This document shows, one piece after another, positions 1 through 5,428 of a stretch of 6,090 bases of DNA (positions within the stretch are counted from its first letter, which is position 1; every line of letters starts with the position of its first letter). The translations under genes were made by a program, and so were the position numbers. The stretch is from GCA-2693325 sp036343635 (GTDB taxonomy: Bacteria; Latescibacterota; UBA2968; UBA8231): positions 1-6,090 of the forward strand of contig JAYYVF010000041.1 of NCBI GenBank assembly GCA_036343635.1, read 5' to 3'. The notes below the pieces were generated by a model. That model did not search any database, was not told the DNA's origin, and saw nothing but the letters and a program-made list of their open reading frames with translations.

Positions 1-1
1 A

Positions 2-631
2 CACATAGGAGGGGATGAATGCCCCAAGAAAAGATGGAAAGAATGCGCTAAATGTCAGAAACGTATGCGGGATGAACGTCTAGAGAGTGAGGAAGAATTA
101 CAAAGTTATTTTGTAAGACATTTTGCTTCTTGGTTGAGTGATAGAGGTAAAAGGCCCATTGGCTGGGACGAGATACTGGAAGGCGGTTTGCCTGAGGCCG
201 CTACAGTGATGTCATGGCGTGGAGAAGAGGGAGGTTTGTTGGCGGCCCAAGCTGGACATGATGTAGTAATGGCACCTGAGACTCACGTATATTTTGATCG
301 GCGTCATTATGACAGGGAAGACGAGCGCGGTCGGTTAAGTGTTAATGAATTATCGCATGTCTATTCGTATGAACCTATTCCCAAAGGTCTGGAAGCCAAC
401 CTTTCGCATCATGTGCTTGGAGTTGAAGGAACTATGTGGACAGAAGGAACGGCTACTGCCGAAGAGGTTGCTTACATGCTTTACCCGAGAGCATGTGCCT
501 TGGCAGAAGTAGCATGGTCATCAAAATCTTTACGTGACTGGGACGATTTTCGTTTAAGATTACGTGCCCATGGCAGTAGATTAAGAAGAGAAGGCATTGG
601 CTATTATCCCGATAGGCAAATCTGGGATTGA
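2..631 (+). CDS. Beta-N-acetylhexosaminidase, GH20, C-terminal part (5' truncated by window edge)
   Basis: The reading frame is open from base 2 to a TGA at 629-631 and gives 209 residues; the true start lies left of the window. The fragment opens with HIGGDE (residues 1-6), the GH20 catalytic Asp-Glu pair: in this family Asp orients the substrate acetamido group and Glu is the general acid/base. Further GH20 active-site landmarks follow in the right order: GWDE (54-57), SWRG (71-74), YFD (97-99), and MWTE (145-148), whose Trp and Glu shape the GlcNAc/GalNAc pocket; LAEVAW follows at 167-172. The protein should release terminal beta-linked GlcNAc or GalNAc from glycans. GH20 enzymes of this type are usually about 500 residues or longer, so more than half, including any signal peptide and the N-terminal domain, is missing. 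Three cysteines (residues 7, 15, 18) follow the catalytic motif, as in many bacterial members. The gene converges on the cyclotransferase gene with a 41-bp gap that shows no strong terminator. Confidence 0.95.
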   Translation, partial: HIGGDECPKKRWKECAKCQKRMRDERLESEEELQSYFVRHFASWLSDRGKRPIGWDEILEGGLPEAATVMSWRGEEGGLLAAQAGHDVVMAPETHVYFDRRHYDREDERGRLSVNELSHVYSYEPIPKGLEANLSHHVLGVEGTMWTEGTATAEEVAYMLYPRACALAEVAWSSKSLRDWDDFRLRLRAHGSRLRREGIGYYPDRQIWD

Positions 632-672
632 ATTTCGCAGATTGAAATACGTGAAGGTTTTTGCTGATGAAG

Positions 673-1107
673 CTATCTTTTACTCCGTATATTTTCCTGG
701 TGAATCATGGGGTGGATATCTTTTATAAAGGCGTCATAGTGCTTTCTGCGGAATCTGTCTGGATTCCACGGTCGAGATGACAAACGACCTATGTATTCTG
801 AAGTTATAACGAATGTTTGGGCCTTGAGTATCTTGAGTTCCGTTACAATTTCTACCTCGCGACGTTCGTAAAGTTCCCCCTCAAAGTTATCGAGGGCCTT
901 GAAGGTCGTCTGGTTAACCTCTAAATATAATTTACCACTCACATGACCATGCGCCTTTTTTGCAATACCAGGATAGCATGCGTTTTCAACCAGATACCGG
1001 GAGTAATTTTTTAATACGGCATCTTTCGCTTTGGGCTGGCAACCAGTAACTCGGTACATTATCTCAGGAAAAATAAGTGAACCATAGGCAAAGAAAGATG
1101 CTGTCAT
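673..1107 (-). CDS. Gamma-glutamylcyclotransferase / AIG2-like family protein
   Basis: This 144-residue protein has the GGCT-like (AIG2) signature. FAYGSL (6-11) near the N-terminus supplies the YGSL substrate-binding loop. YPGI (45-48) and a V-x-G-x-L strand (56-60) follow, then LDNFEGELYERREV (72-85), where Glu76 sits at the position of the catalytic Glu of gamma-glutamylcyclotransferases. The length suits a single-domain member. Family enzymes cyclise gamma-glutamyl amines or peptides to 5-oxoproline, but many bacterial members are uncharacterised, so the substrate is not predictable. No signal peptide is seen, so it is probably cytoplasmic. The ATG lies only 6 bp after the TAG of the upstream metallophosphoesterase gene and has no convincing Shine-Dalgarno, which suggests translation coupled to that gene and a shared transcript. 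The tail after about residue 130 is basic and not family-typical. Confidence 0.85.
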   Translation of the reverse strand: MTASFFAYGSLIFPEIMYRVTGCQPKAKDAVLKNYSRYLVENACYPGIAKKAHGHVSGKLYLEVNQTTFKALDNFEGELYERREVEIVTELKILKAQTFVITSEYIGRLSSRPWNPDRFRRKHYDAFIKDIHPMIHQENIRSKR

Positions 1108-1113
1108 AAAAGT

Positions 1114-3078
1114 CTATCGGGGATATACAGCTAAGCAAATAGTTGGTGAGTAATCACTTTCGGGGTGTTCCAATCTGGAACAATTAACTAAGTCAAACAG
1201 AAGCATATTTGTTGATTGTCGGATCGGCTCGTTCGGCAAAAGCAATTCCATGTCCGCGAGGTTGGAATGCAATCGGTGAAGAGTATGAACCTCTGTGATT
1301 ACATATCCATCGCCTTTATATACATGAAGAATTGTATTCAAGGCACGCAGAACGTTAAAAACGGGCCTTGGGTTACATCGGACATCCAAAAGCCCATGGG
1401 CTATGTCCATCGTGCGATCTAAGTCGATGGGCGGATCAAAAAATATTGAAGAACCAGAAGTTTGAGAATGAGAGAAGAGCGCTATTGCTGCGAGCGTGGC
1501 ATTTTTTTCATCATCACAATGTGGTAGACTGATAAGCCAATCTATATGGCCAATATTACTAAGAGGGCTGGCATCGAAAGAATTCCAGAATAAGTCGAAT
1601 TCTTCACCAACGTTGATTCGACAAGACACACGGTCGATGATTAAACCCGTAGCTGAAAGTCTGTTATCAAGATTTTGTAATTCTTCATAGAAAAATCCGA
1701 TTCGGGGTCTAGGATGTTGTTTGCCCTTGATCGTTTGGAAAGGCATGATGGTAGACAACGCCAGGGGTGTGCGTCTATGACAGTCCGCGAAGATCTCAAG
1801 TGTACTATCCTCCGGTATGGAATTGCCTGCCATCTGTATTTCCCAAAGGTCTACCTTTTCTGGGAATCGATCCAGAAGTGAGTGTAGATATTGGCTTCCG
1901 TACGATGGAAGGAAAGCTTGTATTTCTACTCCATGGTTTCTTAATATTTGTAACCGCTCGCATTGCAAAGGATCTTGTATATCAGTCCACGGAACGCGTA
2001 GCTTTGTCACGCCCAACTCCAAAAGAGCAAGTAGCGGATAGTCGTTTCTCACCTTCTGACGGGTAACAGAAGGGAAAGTGATTGGTACTTCTGAAACATT
2101 ACAAATGGGATGCGTGAGTGTAACACCGAGGGGAGCGCCCTTTAGACTGGAAGGAAGTCGGGTAATAATAGGTCTTTGGATACCTTCATGTTTCTCCAAT
2201 CCATTTGTACGTATAAAGTGTAGGTCTATTCTACTATCAAAAACTCGGCCAAAATGAAAACCTAACTTTGCACTGTCGTCGCGACCTTGTTCAGGTGCTG
2301 GAGAGCTGGTGAATAAGTGACCAAACCCCGGGCGGGTAAACGAAGTTGAAGGGCAAACAATGATTCGGGTATTTTGCATTTGATTTAGAAAAGCGAAGTG
2401 CGAATGACCACAACAAACAAGTTCTACGTTGTGTTTAGTGACTAAATTTAGGAACCAGCTACGATCGGGTTCGTCTATATTATCATAATGGCCCCAACTC
2501 GATTCGTCTGGCTCGTATAGGTAAGGCGGGAGATGCAAAAAAATGGCTATACGTTGTCCCTTGTTAGTGCACGAAGATAGCTCTTGTTCAAAAAACTTCT
2601 GCTGAGGATTCGCATTTGGAGTATTGAATATTTGGGAGTTGAGTACAATACCTCGTATCTGCCCACAGTTAAATGCGTAATAGGTGCGGCCGACTTGCTC
2701 ATGAAAATAATCTAAATTTTTTCTGACTGTTGGGTGTGTTGGCATTGCTGGATCTGGTTTGTCTCCAACGTCATGATTGCCTGGGACATAGTAAGGGTTT
2801 AGACCACTGTCTCGGATTTGCTTTAATGAACTACTCATTGCCCGAACAAAAAATTCAGTTCCAGGATACTCCTGAACTAAGTCTCCTAAATGGACAATGA
2901 AATCATTGGGTAAGGATGCGGCTGTTTTGAGCGCAGTTGCTGTCCTGTTGGTTTGTTTTGACCTAGAAGGGAACTCATCAGATCCAGCAGCATCTGTGAC
3001 CATATAATGCGTGTCAGACAAGACTGTAAACTGACTTAAAGCCTTGGGAAGGAAAGAAAGGTCAAAATGCGGTTTCAT
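1114..3078 (-). CDS. Calcineurin-like metallophosphoesterase fused to a C-terminal TIM-barrel-like domain
   Basis: This 654-residue protein has two parts. Residues 15 to about 290 carry the full set of calcineurin-like phosphoesterase metal ligands in order: DTH (Asp22, His24), GDLVQ (Asp66), GNHD (Asn101, His102), FLHLPP (His182) and GHSH (His225, His227). It should therefore bind two metals and hydrolyse a phosphomonoester or phosphodiester; the substrate is unknown. Residues about 330-600 look like a glycosidase-type (beta/alpha)8 barrel: ELGVTKLRVPW (355-364), GVEIQAFLPSYG (383-394), DLWEIQ (410-415), and a late NPRPVFNVLRALNTIL segment (569-584) resembling the closing region of clan GH-A enzymes. 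At the barrel position where active enzymes read WEIWNEP, this protein has WEIQMAGN, so the acid/base Glu appears to be missing. No signal peptide or membrane segment is seen. The ATG at 3076-3078 has no clear Shine-Dalgarno. It is the first gene of a minus-strand pair with the cyclotransferase. The phosphoesterase call is firm; the barrel assignment is an inference from sequence texture. Confidence 0.85.
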   Translation of the reverse strand: MKPHFDLSFLPKALSQFTVLSDTHYMVTDAAGSDEFPSRSKQTNRTATALKTAASLPNDFIVHLGDLVQEYPGTEFFVRAMSSSLKQIRDSGLNPYYVPGNHDVGDKPDPAMPTHPTVRKNLDYFHEQVGRTYYAFNCGQIRGIVLNSQIFNTPNANPQQKFFEQELSSCTNKGQRIAIFLHLPPYLYEPDESSWGHYDNIDEPDRSWFLNLVTKHNVELVCCGHSHFAFLNQMQNTRIIVCPSTSFTRPGFGHLFTSSPAPEQGRDDSAKLGFHFGRVFDSRIDLHFIRTNGLEKHEGIQRPIITRLPSSLKGAPLGVTLTHPICNVSEVPITFPSVTRQKVRNDYPLLALLELGVTKLRVPWTDIQDPLQCERLQILRNHGVEIQAFLPSYGSQYLHSLLDRFPEKVDLWEIQMAGNSIPEDSTLEIFADCHRRTPLALSTIMPFQTIKGKQHPRPRIGFFYEELQNLDNRLSATGLIIDRVSCRINVGEEFDLFWNSFDASPLSNIGHIDWLISLPHCDDEKNATLAAIALFSHSQTSGSSIFFDPPIDLDRTMDIAHGLLDVRCNPRPVFNVLRALNTILHVYKGDGYVITEVHTLHRLHSNLADMELLLPNEPIRQSTNMLLFDLVNCSRLEHPESDYSPTICLAVYPR

Positions 3079-3098
3079 GGTTTAGAGTCTTAGAATTC

Positions 3099-3127
3099 TT
3101 GCCGTGATAGATTGTAGGCTGTATCAT
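3099..3127 (+). promoter_or_regulatory. Candidate sigma70-type promoter for the sugar-activation operon
   Basis: On the plus strand, TTGCCG (3099-3104, 4 of 6 matches to TTGACA) is followed after 17 bp by TATCAT (3122-3127, 5 of 6 to TATAAT). Transcription would begin near 3134, leaving a leader of about 90 nt before the nucleotidyltransferase ATG. It overlaps the opposing minus-strand candidate, so the two could compete. It is weaker than the minus-strand candidate. Confidence 0.35.
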
Positions 3128-3140
3128 CCATAGTAGACAG

Positions 3141-3169
3141 ATTATACAGAAAGCATTTAAGGCAATCAA
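3141..3169 (-). promoter_or_regulatory. Candidate sigma70-type promoter for the metallophosphoesterase-cyclotransferase unit
   Basis: Read on the minus strand, TTGATT (3164-3169) is followed after exactly 17 bp by a perfect TATAAT (3141-3146). The predicted start is near 3134, giving a leader of about 55 nt before the ATG at 3078. The position just upstream of the first gene of the pair makes it plausible. The call is from sequence only, and -35/-10 rules vary among phyla. Confidence 0.5.
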
Positions 3170-3177
3170 TTGCCATA
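3158..3177. promoter_or_regulatory. Dyad, possible operator in the divergent intergenic region
   Basis: GGCAAT (3161-3166), a 2-bp centre CA, and ATTGCC (3169-3174) form a perfect 6-bp-arm inverted repeat. Symmetry resumes outside one mismatched pair with TA (3158-3159) and TA (3176-3177), giving a 20-bp imperfect palindrome. It covers the -35 of the minus-strand candidate promoter and lies about 25-45 bp downstream of the predicted plus-strand start, so a bound protein could repress one or both directions. The 2-bp centre makes it more likely a protein site than an RNA hairpin. No regulator gene is present in the window. Confidence 0.35.
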
Positions 3178-3216
3178 TCTTTTAGGAACGGAGATTGAAC
3201 CTCATGTTTAGTGGAA

Positions 3217-3222
3217 AAGGAA
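3217..3222 (+). promoter_or_regulatory. Ribosome binding site deciding the nucleotidyltransferase start
   Basis: AAGGAA lies just before the ATG at 3226. The frame is also open from a GTG at 3211, but that codon has no Shine-Dalgarno at a usable distance. The ATG also places the start directly before the first beta-strand (MDKAVILA), where family members usually begin. Confidence 0.55.
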
Positions 3223-3225
3223 TTC

Positions 3226-4035
3226 ATGGATAAAGCGGTGATATTGGCGCGTGGTCTTGGGACACGGATGCGCGCGACAAACGAAGGTGCAGAACTTGAT
3301 AAAGACCAGGCTGCTGTAGCTAAGACAGGTGTAAAAGCCCTTATGCCCATAGGACGACCATTTTTAGACTACTTGCTTGGTGCATTGGCGGGTGCAGGAT
3401 ACAGAAAGATATGTCTTGTTATTGGCCCAGAACATGAGATGTTGCGGAGGTATTGTGATAATGAATTGAATTGCGATAGGATCAATATTGAGTGGACTAT
3501 TCAAGAAAAACCCCTCGGCACTGCCAATGCGGTTGTTGCCGCAGAGGCTTTCGCCGATGGGGATGACTTTATTGTGGTTAATTCGGACAATTATTATCCG
3601 ATCATAGCACTGGAAGGTTTGCGGTCAATGAATGGACCTGGTGTGGCTGCATATAGTCGCGAAAGCATGATTGAGCATGGAAATATTGAAACAGATAGAT
3701 TACTGAAATTTGCCGTTGTCGAAGCTGATATTCAAGGCATGCTAAATCGTATTATTGAGAAGCCAACAGAACAACAACTTAATCAACTCACAGGAGAGCT
3801 GGGTGTTGGGATGAATAGTTGGCGGTTTGATTCAAAAATATTTGAAGCCTGTAGATCAATACCGCTGTCTGCGCGTGGAGAGTTTGAATTACCTGATGCG
3901 GTGCAATTTGCTATGGAACAGATGGGTATTTCTTTCAATATGCGTGTTTATAATGAGGCTGTATTGGACTTATCTCACAAGGGCGATGTTGAATCTGTAA
4001 AAAAGCGATTAGAGAATGTTGAGGTAAACCTTTGA
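3226..4035 (+). CDS. Sugar-phosphate nucleotidyltransferase (RmlA/GlmU-like NTP_transferase family)
   Basis: This 269-residue protein is predicted to join a sugar 1-phosphate to an NTP, giving an NDP-sugar and pyrophosphate. Visible hallmarks are the N-terminal nucleotide-binding signature LARGLGTRMR (7-16), the Lys of KALMP (37-41), QEKPLGTANAV (93-103) for base and sugar binding, VVNSDN (117-122) with the metal-binding Asp121, and EKP (178-180). Length fits a single catalytic domain with no left-handed beta-helix or acyltransferase tail. Two oddities appear. Arg9 stands where Ala or Gly is usual in the L-[AG]-[AG]-G-x-G-T-R signature. The stretch between GTR and the conserved Lys38 is about a dozen residues longer than in RmlA-type enzymes and includes DKDQAAVA (25-32). 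The gene overlaps the downstream kinase gene by 4 bp, so the two products are probably made together, pointing to kinase-then-nucleotidyltransferase activation of one sugar. Which sugar and which NTP cannot be read from the sequence. A further-upstream GTG start at 3211 is possible but less likely. Confidence 0.88.
   Translation: MDKAVILARGLGTRMRATNEGAELDKDQAAVAKTGVKALMPIGRPFLDYLLGALAGAGYRKICLVIGPEHEMLRRYCDNELNCDRINIEWTIQEKPLGTANAVVAAEAFADGDDFIVVNSDNYYPIIALEGLRSMNGPGVAAYSRESMIEHGNIETDRLLKFAVVEADIQGMLNRIIEKPTEQQLNQLTGELGVGMNSWRFDSKIFEACRSIPLSARGEFELPDAVQFAMEQMGISFNMRVYNEAVLDLSHKGDVESVKKRLENVEVNL
4021..4025 (+). promoter_or_regulatory. Ribosome binding site supporting a TTG start for the kinase
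   Basis: GAGGT inside the end of the nucleotidyltransferase gene lies 6 bp before a TTG at 4032-4034. The TTG overlaps the upstream TGA (TTGA), a typical translational-coupling arrangement. This spacing is why the non-ATG start is preferred. Confidence 0.7.
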
Positions 4036-5399
4036 AGTTGTCATTTTTCGCAGATAGATCTATTTCTGGTGTACTGTATGAAAATGGTCTTAGCAAAGGA
4101 GAGGCGGATAAAAAATCTATTCTTTTTACCAAAGTTGTTCAGTCCCTCATAGAAGCGGGAATAGATTGTGATCGGGAAAGCTTTGGGCATTTTGTTCCGG
4201 GTCGTATAGAAATTTTAGGTAAGCATACCGATTATGGTGGTGGTAGAAGTATTGTCATGACAGTCGAACGGGGTTTTTGCATTGTCGCAGTTCCTCGTGA
4301 AGATAATTTGGTAACCTTGCTTTCGGCAGAGGACGGAGATCAGATAGAAGTCCTGCTATCTCCGGATATAGTTTTACCTGAGAGTGGTTGGACAAATTAT
4401 CCATTAACCGTGTTGCGCCGTTTGTGTCGTAATTTTGGGGAATTACAAGGGGTAGATATAGCTTTTATTAGCGATTTGCCGCAAGCGGCAGGGCTGAGTA
4501 GTTCAAGTGCATTTATGATATCTATTTTTTTATCGATTGCAGCTCGAAATAATCTTTATGCAAATCCAGTTTATACCGCATGTGTAAAAAATGATCTCGA
4601 GCTTGCAGCATACTTAGGGACCGTTGAAAATGGCCAAAATTTCGGAGTATTGTTGGGTGATAGAGGCGTTGGAACATTTGGTGGTAGTGAAGATCATACG
4701 GCGATAATATGCTCTGCGCCGAACAAACTGAGTCAATTTGCATATTGTCCGGCTCGTTTAGAGCGGCAAATAGCCGTTTCATCTGAATTCGTTTTTTTAG
4801 TGGGTTTCTCGGGTGTTACCGCTGAAAAAACTGGGGCAGCACAAGCTGAGTATAATCGTGCAGCTTTCCAGGTAGGTGAGCTTGTTGATATTTGGCGAAC
4901 TTCTACTGGTGGCAAGGAAAATTACTTGGCCGATATACTGAAATCTGCATCGGATGCGCGCGATAATCTAATTCGGGCTGTATCTCAATCGGACCATTCC
5001 CAGTATCCAAGGGCCGAGTTGCTTAAAAGATTGGAGCACTTTGCCATCGAGGATGGGGAAATTATTGATGCAGCTTCCGATGCGTTTAGTACCGGTGATT
5101 TATCTAATTTTGGTACTATAGTGGATCGTTCCCAGAAGTTGGGTGCTGACATTTTGGGGAATCAGATTCCCGAGACAATTAGTTTAGCGGCTGTTGCCAG
5201 AAAGAGCGGGGCTTATGCAGCGTCATCATTTGGGGCGGGATTTGGAGGTGCCGTCTGGGCGTTAGTTGACAAAAAGAATGCTGAAAGATTCATTGATACA
5301 TGGCAAGTAGCTTATTCGAGATTGCATCCTGAGAGTGCGCGTATGGCCCAATATTTTTTTTCTTGCCCGGGTCCTGCGGCGTTTAATTTGATCGACTAA
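4032..5399 (+). CDS. Galactokinase-like GHMP-family sugar kinase
   Basis: This 455-residue protein carries the three GHMP kinase motifs: PGRIEILGKHTDYGGG (56-71), LPQAAGLSSSSA (149-160, the phosphate-binding glycine/serine loop) and FGAGFGGAV (400-408). GTFGGSEDH (214-222) matches the galactokinase region that holds the catalytic-base Asp, here Asp221. It should transfer the ATP gamma-phosphate to the anomeric hydroxyl of a free sugar, and the adjacent nucleotidyltransferase could then use the 1-phosphate. In true galactokinases the first motif reads GEHTDY, and that Glu contacts the sugar; here it is Lys64 (GKHTDY), so the substrate may be a different hexose, amino sugar or uronic acid. It is longer than typical bacterial GalK (about 380-400 residues), with extra N-terminal residues 1-50. 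It starts at TTG, overlaps the gene before it by 4 bp, and is followed after 29 bp by the epimerase gene with no terminator between, so all three are probably one operon. Family is certain; the galactose assignment is not. Confidence 0.9.
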   Translation: MKLSFFADRSISGVLYENGLSKGEADKKSILFTKVVQSLIEAGIDCDRESFGHFVPGRIEILGKHTDYGGGRSIVMTVERGFCIVAVPREDNLVTLLSAEDGDQIEVLLSPDIVLPESGWTNYPLTVLRRLCRNFGELQGVDIAFISDLPQAAGLSSSSAFMISIFLSIAARNNLYANPVYTACVKNDLELAAYLGTVENGQNFGVLLGDRGVGTFGGSEDHTAIICSAPNKLSQFAYCPARLERQIAVSSEFVFLVGFSGVTAEKTGAAQAEYNRAAFQVGELVDIWRTSTGGKENYLADILKSASDARDNLIRAVSQSDHSQYPRAELLKRLEHFAIEDGEIIDAASDAFSTGDLSNFGTIVDRSQKLGADILGNQIPETISLAAVARKSGAYAASSFGAGFGGAVWALVDKKNAERFIDTWQVAYSRLHPESARMAQYFFSCPGPAAFNLID

Positions 5400-5413
5400 T
5401 TTACAAATTTTTT

Positions 5414-5419
5414 AAAGGA
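5414..5419 (+). promoter_or_regulatory. Ribosome binding site of the AGE-family gene
   Basis: AAAGGA lies 9 bp before the ATG at 5429-5431, in the 29-bp gap after the kinase stop. It fixes the start of the last gene, and no terminator or promoter is evident in the gap. Confidence 0.65.
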
Positions 5420-5428
5420 TTCCTCTCC

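Noticed and set aside
632..662. Possible terminator between the converging hexosaminidase and cyclotransferase genes: ATTTC/GAAAT arms (632-636, 644-648) and a T run at 658-662.
   Set aside because: The stem is only 5 bp and AT-rich, and the T run is separated from it by nine bases, so it is too weak to call.
1216..2066. Several plus-strand open frames inside the phosphoesterase gene.
   Set aside because: They overlap a well-supported minus-strand protein, have no family motifs and no ribosome binding sites, and are shadows of it.
3211..3225. GTG at 3211 as an earlier start for the nucleotidyltransferase.
   Set aside because: There is no Shine-Dalgarno at a usable distance, whereas AAGGAA precedes the ATG at 3226, and the ATG fits the usual N-terminus of the family.
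3204..3233. Nine-residue ATG reading frame in the leader whose TAA falls just inside the nucleotidyltransferase start region; possible leader peptide.
   Set aside because: It has no ribosome binding site of its own and no run of regulatory codons. A frame this short is expected by chance.
3090..3350. Minus-strand open frame of 86 codons across the divergent promoter region.
   Set aside because: It overlaps the conserved N-terminus of the nucleotidyltransferase and shows no recognisable domain.
4522..4915. Minus-strand open frames within the kinase gene.
   Set aside because: They are antisense to the conserved GHMP kinase coding sequence and have no supporting motif.
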